Notes: a model not told the origin generated them from the sequence alone. Shown: positions 1 to 12,486, counted from the first letter of the stretch. The stretch: 64,000 nt of DNA from Cryptomeria japonica (GCF_030272615.1 NC_081407.1:267105574-267169573); one strand, 5' to 3'. Program-made: numbers and translations.

Positions 1-221
1 TAAATAATTCTTTAATTATTTAATTAATCTAATTAATCTTATTCTTCTGAATTAATTTAATCTTATTTCTTCTCAACTGACTCAATCCTCTCCTTTCGTA
101 TTACTAATTATTCAATGTCCAATTCTCTATTAATTTATCATTTAACCCCTTTCTCAAATATTAATTAAATATTATTTATTTAATTAATTATAATTAATTC
201 CTTATTTTAATAATCTTTATT
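1..221. other. AT-rich non-coding sequence
   Basis: This stretch is made mostly of TTAATTAA/ATTAATT runs and holds no gene. It leads directly into an LTR-like block whose second copy starts near 11256. The second copy does not share this stretch, so I place the block's left edge near 222. The true edge could lie outside the window. Confidence 0.6.
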
Positions 222-1076
222 ATTTAATTAATTCTATTTCAAATGATTAAATAATTTCATTTAAACTAATTAATTCAATTTCAAATGATTAAATAATTTC
301 ATTTAAATTATTTAATTAATTAATGCATTCCTCCAAATCCCCAAATTCATATTTCATCTAATTTCATTTATTTGAAATTCACATTTCACCAAATTATAAT
401 TTCAATAAATTTCATGTGCATTTCATCATTCGAAAATCCAAATTCAAATCCAAATAAGAATGAAATTGAATTTCAATTCAAAATCCTACAGCACATGTTG
501 AAAATCATGACTGATTGATCAAACTAATTAGTTAACTCAATTAACTATTCAATCTCCACTTTTGACTCCCAATCACCTTTTTCTAACTACCCAATCTATT
601 CAGTCATCTCATCAATCAATTCAGTCTTCTTCCCAATCAAATCAGTTAACTAGCTAATCTATCTAGTTGACTATTCAATCAAATGAGTTATCAATCCAAT
701 CTATCCACTTAATAGATCAATCAAAGTGAGTTGACTGATCAATCAAATCAGTTTAACTATCAATCAACACTTTAGTTCAACTTCTCACCCAATCTATCCC
801 AAAAATCTATAAAAGCAACCTCATTTCTCATTCTCAACCATCATGAACTTCAAAATCTTTGTGCCACTTGCAGGTTATTAGCACGATATCTGAGAGCCAC
901 CATACCACAAAGATGAGAAGAACGATGGAAGCTAAAATGCAGAATGAGGGAGTTTTAATTGTTTAATTCATTTCATTTATGCATTATTTCTATTGATTAA
1001 TACTTAGGATTGCTTTATAGTTAAGGATTTCGTGATTGTCCTTATTTCCTATTCCACATGATGATTTTAAGCATGA
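222..1076 (+). repeat. LTR-like block, copy 1 of a direct pair
   Basis: This block is repeated in the same orientation at 11256-12076 with high similarity throughout, for example in the GTTAACT/AATCTATC-rich middle and the final part ending in ...GATGATTTTAAGCATGAA. A TATA box (TATAAAA, 808-814) lies about 262 bases before the right edge, and it lies 263 bases before the edge in copy 2. That is the layout of an LTR with U3, TATA and R/U5. The two copies would bound a ~12-kb element. I see no clean TG...CA ends, primer-binding site or target-site duplication, so a dispersed repeat remains possible. No protein is encoded. Confidence 0.5.
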
Positions 1077-1760
1077 AAACACTGGTGAAATTGACGTGAA
1101 CTAACAACTTTTAATCCTTTCGACATGGTTTTTTGTAGGTTTTGTATGAACACACAGGAAGTGCTACGCATTCGAACAGATAGAAGCTCACATCTGTGAA
1201 CAAAAATTTGCATTCGTGAACAAAAAATCACATTCATTTTAAATGATTCACATTCGTGAATAAAAGTTCGCATTTGTTTTAAATGGTTTGCATTCAACTA
1301 TTAAAAAACTGCTTTTACGAAAATGGGCATAACGTCTGCATAACATATCAAATATTTGAACTTCACAATGCGTTGGAAAGCTGATTCAATGCTCTATCAT
1401 TTGGTATAATTATTTTTTCCATATCTACCATTAAAATTTTTGGAAAATTTGGTTATAGTCACACCTTCTTGTTAAAACTTTATTTTCTCATATCTTTTCC
1501 ATACAAGATGATCTTTTAGTAAGATTTTTTTTCAAATCTATGAGAAAATCATAAGGAATTTACTCAGGGATGTATTATATCATTTTTATATAAATAATTT
1601 TGGGCTATTATTGGTGTCACTAACCTATGCTCTATGACTTGTCCTTCGTCTGATGAAGAAAAAGGACAACTTTGAGATTCTAGTTCTTGGTTTTTAATCT
1701 TTCTAGTTTAACTCTTTCGTTTTGTTGTCATTTGTTTTTGTTTTGTATTTTCTCAGATAG
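1077..1760. other. Non-coding, with short imperfect CATTCGTGAA repeats
   Basis: From about 1190 to 1300 the motif (T)TCACATTCGTGAACAAAA recurs four or five times with changes. It shares the TTCGCATTTG core with the 22-bp array that follows, so the two may have a common origin. No gene is seen. Confidence 0.4.
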
Positions 1761-1972
1761 TAATTTGCATTCACTCATACATGAATTTGCATTTGCTCAG
1801 ACATCAATTTGCATTCGCTCAGACATCATTTCGCATTTGCTCAAACATCAATTTATATTTTCTCAGACATCAATTTGCATTTGCTCAGACATCAATTTGC
1901 ATTCGCTCAGACATCAATTCGTATTTTCTCAGACATCAATTTGCATTTGCTCAGACATCAATTTTCATTCCA
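1761..1972. repeat. 22-bp minisatellite, about 9.5 copies
   Basis: The unit is approximately CAATTTGCATTTGCTCAGACAT, with variants in the TTTGC/TTCGC/TTTTC part. The period of 22 is not a multiple of three and the unit has no stop in the frames used, so all three forward frames stay open here (runs such as RHQFAFAQTS recur every 22 residues). These open frames are a by-product of the repeat and are not genes. Confidence 0.9.
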
Positions 1973-4085
1973 TAGTGCAAAAATTCTCATTCGATTGGAA
2001 GATGATTCACATTCGTTCAATGTTATTCAAGGTTTTATGTTCTGAACTTTTTGAAATATTTATGATGTAATGGTCTTGCTAATGTTCTATTTTTAGCGCA
2101 TTAGTTACATACAGATGATAGATTTTTGTAACACAAAGGAAAATCTAGGCTTGTGAGCCCATAATGTTGACTAACCATTTTCAAAATGGTTTTGCAGGTG
2201 CTAATGTTTGTTGTAGGTCCAAAGGAGTTAGATTAAATTTCTTTTATCTTACAAATGGTTTCTATTGCAATGTTTGGGTTAAAAAAGAACATTCACTATT
2301 GCTATATAGGTTAAAAAGAACACCATGAATGTTGGAGCAATATCTCCAAGTAGGAATTAGATCACATTGCAATGATGGGTTAAAAAGAACAAACATTGTC
2401 TACCGTGATTCAAAAGTGATAGGCATATGCTCTCCCCTTAATTAGGTGATAAAAAATCCATACTCACTCTTTATGCTTTCTTTCTTTATTGCAATTAGGA
2501 TAAAACCTTTAGCAGACCTGCCCTCCCGAGAAGCCCATAAGGCCGGTGAGAGGGGAACAACCTAAGTGGGCAATGACTAAAGCCAAGTAATGCAACCAAC
2601 TATAATCAAATGTGGATGTGATGAAAATAATGTCAAACAATAGTTTTGCATTGATAGCCTTCCCATAGCATCCTTGAGATACAGAAAGCTTTTGTTCTAA
2701 AGGTTGGGAAGCCTCCTAAGGGAGTTTATCTTTGACACATCAAAAGGAACCCTTTTTACAAACCTTAAGCATAGAAGCCAAACTGAGTCAGTTATCCAGA
2801 AATTTATAATATCATAGTGCAAGGGTGGGGAAGAATATGCCCCCAAGACACTTACCATACATCTCCCAAGAAAATGATCCAATTGAGAAGCAATTCTCTT
2901 TGGTTCAACTTCTAGCAAAAGACAAAAAAACAGACACACTGTAGGGTGTGATAGGGTTGTTTGAGCTGAAGGAGTATCAAGATGTGGGATATGGTATTAT
3001 GAATGAACTTTTGACATTAGAAGAGTCTGACTGATGTGTGTTCTCCTAGCCAAAAATCTATCAAAAACATTGGGGTTTTAAAAGATCCTAGAAACAAAGG
3101 GGATTTGAAAAGATCCTAGAAATAAAGGGGATTTGAAAAGATCCTATCAAACATGCTCTCTTTTGTTTAGATTATGGACAAACAAAGTACCTTCTTACTT
3201 GCTGATGTGTTTTAATCATTTTTTAAAAGATCATATGTCAAATATCCAAGATACAATCAAAAAATTAGTCAAACACAATCTCACCTCAAACAAGTTTGTC
3301 AAGTTCAACACATCAAATGAGATTACCAATTTCAGAAGGATGAAGAAAACATGTTATCTCTTGTGATATTAGGTCTCATTACATAGTCTTTCCATTTGCA
3401 TATTCCATGCATAGTCCTAATTACATCCTCATACTACGCAAGTCTTTGCACAAGTCCTCACTTCACACTTAGAAATAAGTTCCAACATTGCCAATGGTTG
3501 CATTCAAAATAGCCTTTGCATTGTCACCATTTACATCCCTCTTAGGATATAATTTAGTCCTTGCATATTCTTCATCCTCATAAGGCATAGAGTCAAATCA
3601 TTATCTCCATTTTGCATTATCTTCAAAATTAGGTGGTTCCCTAGTGCATGTCCAAAGTTGCATTGTTATTCTTTAGGATTTCATCTTGTCATTCCTTAAT
3701 CCAATTTGTAAAAAAAAATTCAAAAACATATGTTGCATTTGTCATCCTCAGTTGCATTTGACCATTTTCAAAATTCTCAAAATCCAATAAGATAGGGTTG
3801 CACTTTCATCCCTTAGTTGCATTGCATTTCATCCCTAAACTTCAAAAATCCCCCAAAAATGGCATGTAGTGCAATGGTTGAAACAAGCTCTCAAAATTCT
3901 AGGAGACAACATTACCCTTATCAAACTTCTAATTTTCGTGGGATCATATCATTACAACCAAAAAATCAATCATCTCAATCCAACATATACATGTCCCAAA
4001 ATGTGCATCAAACTTATCAAGAACAAACAAGTGTCATACCTATGGGCCAAAGCATGGAGTTGTGTCACACTTTGGGCCAACAGAG
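1973..4085. other. Non-coding sequence with a small 28-bp tandem repeat
   Basis: No reading frame here resembles a protein family I know. A 28-bp unit (GATCCTAGAAATAAAGGGGA and 8 more bases) occurs three times between 3084 and 3148. The rest is moderately AT-rich single-copy-looking sequence, probably inside the larger repeat bounded by 222 and 12076. Confidence 0.5.
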
Positions 4086-4808
4086 GGTAGTCCATTTGAA
4101 TTGAGTCTGACCGGACTACCCTCAGGCCGCGTGGCACCGAAATGGCACTGGGAGTCTGGCCGGACTCCCTTAGTTCAAATGGCGACAAAAAAAATTCATT
4201 TTTTTTTAATGTTACAACTAAGGGTAGTCCGACCGGACTGAGTTCGGTTGGACTTAGTCCGACTGGGCTGAGTCCGACCGGACTATCCTATGTGTCATGT
4301 GATGTGGCACAAAAAAGGTGAAAAACTGTATTTCTAACACTTTTCACTTTTGCTCAATTTTTCTTCAAGCAAAATATTTTTTTACAAAAATTGAAAAATA
4401 CCCTTTTGTAGAGTTTGAAGTCACGAATCTAGAGGTATAATTTTTTTACTATTTTGATTAATTTTAATATTTTTATTAATTAAACATTGTGAGTAGCTTT
4501 TTAAAGTTAAAAAAGAGGTTGATTAGAAATAAAAAAAAATATTAAATGATATTAAAAAAAATAAAAAATATATTTTTCACTAGGTGAGAGAATCTTCTCG
4601 AAAAGGGTAATTTTTTTTTTGGTTAATGATAAATTTAGTAGTCAAAAGGTGACATTGAATGAAAACTGCCAAATTTAGCTATGTTGGACTTCAAAATAAT
4701 ATAACGAGAAAAATATAAATCAATTTTTTTTTTTTTAACACTGCATATATATGTTCTCTATTTGGAAAAAAAAAATCAGAATAAAATAAGTCCGTTTTCA
4801 TTTTTTCA
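4086..4808 (+). repeat. Possible LTR remnant with CCGGACT dyad motifs
   Basis: Between 4105 and 4290 the motif AGTCCGACCGGACT and close variants recur about six times; each is itself a small dyad (AGTCCG...CGGACT). AT-rich sequence follows, ending ...TTTTTTCA at 4808 just before a primer-binding-site-like TGGCGCCG. This is how the right end of a 5' LTR looks. I found no matching 3' copy in the window, so the element would be truncated. Low confidence. Confidence 0.3.
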
Positions 4809-4809
4809 G

Positions 4810-4821
4810 TGGCGCCGACTA
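4810..4821 (+). other. Candidate primer-binding site
   Basis: The first eight bases, TGGCGCCG, match the complement of the plant tRNA-Asp 3' end as used by some Ty3/gypsy elements. The match then breaks down. It lies one base after a CA dinucleotide and about 450 bases before a gag-like reading frame, which is the expected order. Confidence 0.3.
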
Positions 4822-4991
4822 GAAACCCTGATTTTCAGCATTTTTCAGCAATGAAAAATCTATCTTTGAATTTATGAAAAATTATCAATTTTTCTCCATT
4901 TTTTTAAAAATAACAAACATAAATTTCATTCATATTTCTACATTTGATCAGTTTACATAATTTCAATATTTAATTTAGAAATGTCACTTTT

Positions 4992-6051
4992 ATGCGGTTG
5001 AAGTTAAACAATTTTAGTTGTGTTGGCCGATTCCTTTATAAAAGTGTGACACAACATTGTGCTTTTACCCCTATTTCTCCATCACTTGAGGAGAAACTAG
5101 TTCAAGGGATAGAGATCTTGGAACAAAATGTTAAAAAAGTGAAGAGAGTAGATCCCAGATGTCCAAACTATTTCAAATATTTAGAGGTCCCAATATAAAC
5201 TTAGAGCTAGTTGATTTGCGAGCTCTTATTACGTAATCAAACATACTAGCTATTCTCAAACAAATAAACATGAGAAACCAATATCAACAACAAACACATT
5301 CAACGATGCAAGTCCAACAACCAATACAACAAACAACACAACTCTCAACATCACAAATTGTGCAAACAAGTCAACCACTACCAAGGTCACCCTTTGGACA
5401 TCAATCGAACATGGTCAATGTGTCACCTATCATGCAACAAGGTCATCTTCCTATGTCTAACAATGACTCTTCCCATCAAAACTTTGCACCTCAAGTAGCC
5501 TCCATATCTTCCACCATTTCCTCATACCCTGAAGTCACACAAGAGCAGTCCACACCATCTTTATCCAATAACGCAACCTCCCAAGGGCTATTCATAATAA
5601 GTTTCCAAGCTAATACAATTCATGATGCTAGTCCCTTCCATGATTTAGAAATTCAAAACCCAATCACACCATATACTCCTATTATAGAGAATCCTACACA
5701 AAATCCCCTCTCATTATGCCAAAGTGTTGAATCCTTCCATGATTCTCCATGCATATCCAAACTCCTACCCCATGTCAAGAGGAAAATCCAAAGTCAGAAG
5801 AAATGAGTCATAGCATAAATCAAGATCAAGATACCCCGACTCTCCAATGTAGTCCTATTTTCGATCAAGATCCCACATGTCAAGAGTTTTATGGATATCC
5901 CCTCATCTTTTTGTATCCCATTCACAATGATCCCTTTCCATCTCAAGAACAAAGTGTCCTTCCAAATCCCATTCAACACCCACCTCCTAAGCAAGATCAT
6001 GATATCCCTTCTATCCCCTCCAATGATCCAATGCAAAATCAAGCACAAAAC
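4992..6051 (+). pseudogene. Q/N/P-rich gag-like protein relic, left part
   Basis: Open segments at 4992-5198, 5214-5803 and 5749-6051 read as low-complexity protein rich in Gln, Asn, Pro and Ser, for example QYQQQTHSTMQVQQPIQQT near 5276. The frame shifts near 5750-5800 and contains a stop near 5236. The composition resembles the linker regions of plant Ty3/gypsy gag proteins, and a candidate primer-binding site lies upstream, but no zinc knuckle, protease or other conserved domain is visible. The reading is interrupted at 6051 by a solo LTR and resumes after it with the same SNDPMQNQ motif. Assignment as gag is inference from composition and context. Confidence 0.4.
6047..6051. repeat. Target-site duplication AAAAC, left copy
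   Basis: AAAAC lies immediately before the TGTTGGG start of the solo LTR and again at 6800-6804 immediately after its TTACA end. Removing the LTR and one copy restores a continuous Q/N-rich reading on both sides. Confidence 0.85.
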
Positions 6052-6799
6052 TGTTGGGAAAATGGTGTTGTACACCTTGCATAATAATGTTTCATTGTTG
6101 TATTATTTTATTATTGTTGAGGTGGACATGGAATTATATTGTAATATCATATTGTATTGTTGCACCTAGGAGCACCTAGAAGGACATGCAACATTTAGAG
6201 ATTCCCTTAGAATATTCTTGTAACCACTTGATGAGTTGTATTGACACATTAGTATTATTATATTGTATTTATTTAATATTTGGGAATGTAATTGTGATGA
6301 AGTACCCAATATTAAATGTGGGTCAAGGGCAGGTAGGAAAAATATTATATTTTATTGTGACATGGTTTTGGGGACATGGTTTTGATGTAATACCACTTGG
6401 TGGTTTTGTGGTTGCTTGTCTCTATAAAAGCACCACAAGGGTAGTTGTTTGGGTTGGCCAGTTAGCCAATTTAGCATTTGCGAAGATTGGAAGCATGGCA
6501 TGGGATGTGTGGTTACATGCTTGTTCACATGGAGTGCTTGTTGATGGCTTGTTAATGGCTGGGTTTCAAAAGCTTTCACAGTTATATTGTAATGGACGTA
6601 TTTCTGATAATATATGGTGGATGATGCTTTTGGAGGATGGGTTTTTCCCTCATGAGGATTTTACCAGGCTATATCTTGTGTTACATTTTCATAGGTATGT
6701 TGTCTATTCTTTGCATGTGAATTCTATGTGTTGATTTGATTAACATCTATATTGAGTTATGTGGAAATTGTCATAAAGTTGACTGCAAGTTTCCTTACA
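6052..6799 (+). mobile_element. Solo LTR, 748 bp
   Basis: The block starts TGTTGGG and ends CTTACA, with TGT...ACA inverted ends, and is flanked by the perfect duplication AAAAC. A TATA box (TATAAAA, 6423-6429) sits in the middle, as in an LTR promoter. No primer-binding site, polypurine tract or second LTR follows, so it is the product of LTR-LTR recombination that removed the body of the element. The 182-codon open frame at 6186-6734 has no recognisable protein features and is not called a gene. The family cannot be named from one LTR. Confidence 0.8.
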
Positions 6800-7640
6800 A
6801 AAACACGAACTCCAATGATCCAATGCAAAATCAAGAGAAAAGCACAAACTCTGATGATCCTCTTTCAAGTCAAGATCAAATTATCCCTTCTTGCAAACTC
6901 CAACATAAGCATCCCCCTTCATCCTTCAAATCAATTTTGGGTTCTTTTATCCCGAAATGAAAACCTTCCTCCATTTCATCCATATTAGGACCCTACGTCC
7001 CCCCATCTACTATTCATATGATCCCTAGTTCACTATCCAATTACCCTGTCATAAATCAATATCAGCAAAGACACACATCTTTGAGTACCTTCCAACCATC
7101 TACCTACATCGACCCATCAAAACTACCTCTATATCATTCCTATCTATCCATAAATCCCATGAAGCAATTTGGATGTCAAAAATAAATTCCACTAGTCCAA
7201 AAATCCACATACATCCAAAGATCAACATGTCCAATCTAAAAGACATATCAAATCAAAGCTAAATTTGATCTAAGAGAAGAAAGAAATATCCAAAAGGCTA
7301 CAAAGACCTATTATAAAAAAAGAAAAATCCAAAACTATGTGGATTCCCATAAAAGCATTGCATTTCAAAGAAAAATCAAAACCAGCGTCCAAACTTGCTA
7401 TTCCAAATGCTCACTTCAATCGTCCATCTACAAATCTCCCACTTTCTAAATCTATTCTTCCATCATCTCCTTCATCCATTCTAGGTCCTTATGTTCTGAA
7501 TTCCACATCCACTTCTCCCTCGAAATCTCAAAATCTAAAATCTACTTTCCCTCCATCACTCCACCACCCCTCAAGATCTGTGCTAACATTCATCTTAAAA
7601 ACATTTTCATCTATCCTTGCACAAACATTCTAACATCCTA
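6800..7640 (+). pseudogene. Q/N/P-rich gag-like protein relic, right part
   Basis: Reading resumes after the solo LTR with SNDPMQNQEKSTNSDDP, which repeats the SNDPMQNQ motif found just before the insertion. It continues as Pro/Ser/His-rich segments at 6805-6957 and 7337-7630, separated by stops and frame changes. Repeated CCATC/CATCC text reduces its value as protein evidence. No catalytic domain is seen. Confidence 0.3.
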
Positions 7641-9119
7641 TGTATTATCCAACATTTATTTTCCATCCTTTCATCCTTCTCATTCAATCCTTTGCATAAA
7701 TCCCTCATCTGTGAAATAGGCATTTATGTCATTTTGTCATACGCTTTCCTATGCTCAATCTTATATTCTGTCCATTTCCTAGATATATATTCATGAAACA
7801 CTTCAAAATCCGAGGTTGTTCCTCTTTAACACTATCTTTTGGTTGGGATGCATATTTGACTTGGAAAGAGAATAACTTATTGTATCTTAATATCAACATC
7901 TTCTGATTGGTATATCTCACACACTTAATCAATTTCTCTAAATCAGTGTGGTTTCTTAGGTGAAGACGTGGCTACTGAAAAATCTAAAATCCTACTTCAC
8001 CACCACTGTAATTCTTGAACCTATGTGAGCTTCATTGCTTACAAGTCAATGCGAAAAAAATGAATGACGATAAAAGTAATATCAAAAGATCAAATCAAAA
8101 GCATGAGCAAGAAAAGAAATGAAAAGTAAAACTGCAATATCAAAATGCTTGGCTTTGGGAATGTGCAAATAACTCCATTGGGGCTATGGACACCTGGATG
8201 GCAATGGAGCAATATTCGTGAGATTACAAAAATAACCTTGTTGGAGCTATAGATTCTTGCTGGCAACAAGGCTCTATCCAGGATGCTTTTGAGGTCAGGA
8301 GAACTCACGTAGCTAGTCATGCTAGATTTTAAAGATTTCCAGAATAAACCCACTTGCACACACATGGGTAATCAAAGACTAAGTACCTTGATCCAGTTTG
8401 GGATTCTTATTCCCTTTTGAGTATGCTTCCTAGTCGCTAGATATGTTTGGTTAAACTTTTTGGAGGTTCTAAGTATGGGTTGAGTCTTTATCTTTGAAAT
8501 GTTTAAGAACACTTATTTGGGTGGCGCTAGATGTTGTGATGATCTCACATATTTACCTTTTTGCAAATAGAGACCTCTACACTTGGGGGAAAGTTTCATC
8601 TACTCTATCCTTCCTACCACATCTCCCATTATCCTTCTTCCAATGTCCATCACCCTATCTGCATCCATCTTGTTTTTTCCATCTTTGATCTTGATAAAGC
8701 TAAGGATCTTCATAAGCATCAGGCATCCTCTCCACTTCACCTTATCAATACCCTCTAGTCCATATCCCTTATCCTATTTATTCCTTGTTTCTATTACCCA
8801 TCACTATCTATGATCTTGCTTCTTCTATCCATATCCCTTTTTCCATCCTTGATCTTGATCAAAACTACTTGGACAAAAATAAAAATGCAAAAACATGGTT
8901 TCAAAAATCTCTTGACATGTCCTTTCATATGGACCACAATCCATTGCCTTACATTATCCAAGAAGCATGTTATCCATCATGAGATAGTCCTTGGAAATGA
9001 ACTCATCTTCGATTCCATAATAAGCTACGTCCATCTTTCTCCTATCCATCTCCACCTCAACAGTACATTCATCCATTTATAATATTCTTTGCCTTGCTAT
9101 AAACGGGGGGAAAACAAAT
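7641..9119. other. Degenerate low-complexity sequence, no gene
   Basis: Short open frames at 8494-8758 and 8785-9079 are again Pro/Ser/His/Leu-rich and overlap in several frames, driven by CCATCC/TCTTGAT text repeated from the preceding region. They may be further decayed parts of the same element. I see no conserved domain. Confidence 0.4.
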
Positions 9120-9330
9120 ACATCTTGCTTCTAATCCTAAAAATCCAAAAAATTAGAAAAAGTCCTGAAAAAATCCAAAAAATCATAAAGAGTCCTAAAA
9201 AAACCCATATAAATCAGAAAATGACCCGAACAAATACCAAAAACATTCAAATACGATCCTGAAAAAATACAACATAGAAAAAGCTCTTTGAAAACAACCA
9301 AAAAATTGAAAAAATAATCCATCAATCACA
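9120..9330. repeat. Irregular A-rich short repeat
   Basis: Variants of AATCCTAAAAATCCAAAAAA and GTCCTGAAAAAATCC recur six or more times with a loose spacing of about 30-40 bases. Non-coding. Confidence 0.5.
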
Positions 9331-10332
9331 ATTCACATTAAATTATCCTTTGCAAACGATAAGCATTTCAATAGACACAAATGCAAAACATAATCAAAAC
9401 ATTGATCTTAACAAATCATATATTAACAGACAAACTACCAAGCTAGTCTACAACTTAATTGATCAATTGCCTATTAGTTTCAACATCCCTATCAAACAAC
9501 ATGCCTTTATGCATACATCGTTCCTAAAACAGATGTACCTATCATATATCATGTCCTAATGGATACATCTTTCCTACAATGGACATCCTATCAAACAATC
9601 GTCTTATTAAGAAACCCTTATCCTTGGCAAGAAGATCAATATGGTTGTTGACTCGTTTGGTCAAGTTAGTGTTATCTTCTATTTGTTTTATCTTTATCAT
9701 TTTATGATGGATCATGTTCCTATGCTACTCAAGGATGTCCACAAGTGACTAGAGGAGCCGGGATGGTTCATGATCCTTTTTCTTTGTTTGTTGTTTGTGG
9801 TGTGAACCAATGAAGGTCTGGGGCAATGGTTCCAGTGGGTGTTTGTGATTGGTACGTTCTTTCAGCAAGTATCCCATGAAGGATAACTATGCTTGTGACT
9901 ACCGCACATACCTCAACCCCTAGCGTTATTCCTAGAATGGAGGGTTCATTCCTTGTCAGCTACGTGTTTGTTCTTTGCAATGAGATATCTTTACATCTTG
10001 GTTCCTTGTACCCTGATGTGCAAAGCTCCATTGTTACATAATAAGGCTCAGTGATGGATACATATTGTGCTATGGATAAATGCACAAAAGTTCATGTATT
10101 AATCATCAATCTCATCATGCTGATAGTATCAATCAAGATCATTCTCTCATCAAGCATCTTTTCTTGGAACAACCTTTTCAATTCTTTCCAATCATTCATT
10201 CATCTAACATGGTTTCTCTCATCACTTAATTCCAATCTTTTCATCTATAATTCCATCTCAAATCATTTCCTCACATCCACTATTCTATCTATCAATCAAT
10301 TTTTCTTCACTTTCATCATATTTCATCTATCA
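9331..10332. other. No gene seen
   Basis: Short frames only, none recognisable. The sequence lies between the low-complexity gag-like material and a small tandem repeat, and may be a decayed 3' part of the enclosing element. Confidence 0.4.
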
Positions 10333-10480
10333 TTTGTCTTATACAGGATTTATCCTTCTTGAAACCAAACACGATCATCTATCTTTGTCTTATACAGGAC
10401 GTACCCTTTCTGAAAACAGACGTTTTGATCATCTTTGTCTTATATAGGATGTGTTCTTCCTGAATCTAGACTTGATCTTT
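10333..10480. repeat. About 50-bp tandem repeat, three copies
   Basis: The segment TTTGTCTTATACAGGA followed by a C/T-rich stretch and CTTGAAAC or variants starts at 10333, 10384 and 10433, spacings of 51 and 49. Non-coding. Confidence 0.75.
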
Positions 10481-11255
10481 ATCTTATCAATTTGATCAAT
10501 CATATTTCCTCTCAAATATGATTTCGTACCTTCCCCTTCTTATTTGCACTATGAGGGCAAATAAAAAATTTGTAGTCCTTTTGTTTTCTTGCTTTTCCAG
10601 ATGATTTTCCCTTGTATATTTTTCTATTTTAGTAAATTGTTTAGGTGGTTTCCCCCCTTTCGCCAAAAAAATTAAAAGTTGTTGGGTAAAAAATCCCACA
10701 ATGAAGCGTCACTATAAGAAAACACATGAAATTTTGTATAATAAATAGACTACAAGGCTAAGGATTATTTCCTTTTCTATATCTTCCAATAAACCTTCTC
10801 AAATCCTTGTATGTAATCAAAAAAATTTCTCCTCGCAAATTTTTTTTATTTTTATTTTGAGGAAACACCCTTAATTATAGGGAGAGGGCATGAGAAATAC
10901 CCATTGGATACTGTTCACACATCTATTAAAAAATCTAAAATATTGTTAATGTCCTTTAAGAAATTTATATATTATAAGATAAGAATACCTTATATATAGA
11001 CTATTGTATTGATATTGTAGAGGTATATAATATCTAATAAGGGGGATTCAATGTACGGGCTTTTCGTTGAAGCATTCCTTCTTCCATTGTTTCTAGCTGT
11101 TTGGTTGTTTCATTCTTGGCTTTCTCCGCTTTGCGACCACCCCCCTAAACTAATCTTCCTCTTTATTAATCAGCTTTCTAGAATAGTGGGGGCGACAGGG
11201 GCCTCAAGTCGGTGGGGTTTGTACCTATCTTACTAGAGGATTTGTTTAAAGCTTT
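10481..11255. other. Non-coding stretch before LTR-like copy 2
   Basis: No reading frame is recognisable. Purine-rich runs such as TAATAAGGGGGA (11037-11048) occur and could be a polypurine tract of the enclosing element, but no LTR start follows at a clean TG, so I leave it unassigned. Confidence 0.35.
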
Positions 11256-12076
11256 ATAATTTAATTAATTCTATTTCAAATGATTAAATAGTTTTATTTA
11301 AATTAATTAATTAATTAATTCATTCATTCCTCCAAACCCCCAAATTTAGATTTCATCTAATTTCATTTCTTCCAAATTCACATTTCACCAAATTCTAATT
11401 TCAATAAATTTCATGTGCATTTCATCATTCAAAAATCCAAATTCAAATCCAAATAAGAATGAAATTGAATTTCAATTCAAAATCCTACAACACATGTTGA
11501 AAATCATGACTGATTGATCAAACTAATGAGTTAACTCAGTTAACTTTTCAATCTCCACTTTTGACTCCCAATCACCTTTTTTTGACTACCCAATCTATTC
11601 AGTCATCTCATCAATCAATTCCGTCTTCTTCCCTATCAAATGAATTAACTAGATAATCTATCTAGTTGACTATTCAATCAAATGATTTATCAATCTAATC
11701 TATCCACTTAACAAATCAATCAAAGTGAGTTGACTGATCAATGAAATCAATTCAACTATCAATCAACACTTCAGTTCAATTGCTCACCCAATCTGTCCAA
11801 AAAATCTATAAAAGCAACCTCATTTCTCATTCTCAACAATCATGAGCTTCAAAATATTTGTGCCACTTGCAGGTTATCAATGCTACATCTGAGAACCACC
11901 ATACCATAGAGATGAGAAGAACAATGGAAGCTAAAATGCAGAATGAGGGAGTTTTAATTGTTTAATTCATTTTATTAATGCATTCTTTCTATTGATTTAT
12001 GTTTAGGATTGCTTTATAGTTAATGATTTCATGATTGCCCTTATTTCCTATTTAGCATGATGATTTTAAGCATGAA
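11256..12076 (+). repeat. LTR-like block, copy 2 of a direct pair
   Basis: This matches 222-1076 over its whole length with scattered substitutions and small indels. It has the TATA box TATAAAA at 11807-11813 and the same downstream sequence (CATGAGCTTCAAAAT..., then TGCCACTTGCAGGTTAT). The right edge is sharp: similarity ends after ...TTTTAAGCATGAA, and copia-derived sequence on the opposite strand begins at once. See copy 1 for the interpretation as an LTR. Confidence 0.5.
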
Positions 12077-12077
12077 T

Positions 12078-12486
12078 ACATACTATATTACTCCCCTTTG
12101 TTTGTAATAGAAAGATACATACTATCAATTTATCAAAAAGAATATATGAAGTTTTTCAATGTTTGTCCTCTTTAACATACACAATAAAAAAAAATGTATG
12201 TTAAGATAAAATCATGTATTCTAAGATATGTAATAGACATCTTGTTATGATTTAAAATTACAATTTTCTTAATAATGATGCTTTAGTGAGGGTTTACAAT
12301 TTTTTTTGCTAGAGATCATGTGTCACCAAACTAACCTCTTCAAGGTTGATTACAAATTACTCCTAAATCTTATATAATACAATGTCTTGCAAATGGAATA
12401 ATTGCAAAGAAAAGGATTGCATAATAATCGTAAGAATTATATATTAAGTATGGGTTGACCATTAAGAGCTCACAAACTAGTATGTG
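12078..12486 (-). repeat. Possible copia LTR remnant, antisense
   Basis: On the minus strand this follows the end of a copia RNase H relic and a purine-rich tract reading CCATTGAGGGGAA (about 12487-12499), and it begins TGCACATACTAG. That order is the one expected for polypurine tract then 3' LTR. It is cut off at 12078 by the LTR-like block. No second copy was found. Confidence 0.3.

Noticed and set aside
1761-1972. Possible CRISPR-like array
   Set aside because: The 22-bp units are contiguous with no unique spacers, and the genome is plant nuclear. The same applies to the 84-bp, 62-bp and 31-bp repeats.
6186-6734. 182-codon frame
   Set aside because: It lies wholly inside a solo LTR with a perfect target-site duplication and shows no protein family features.
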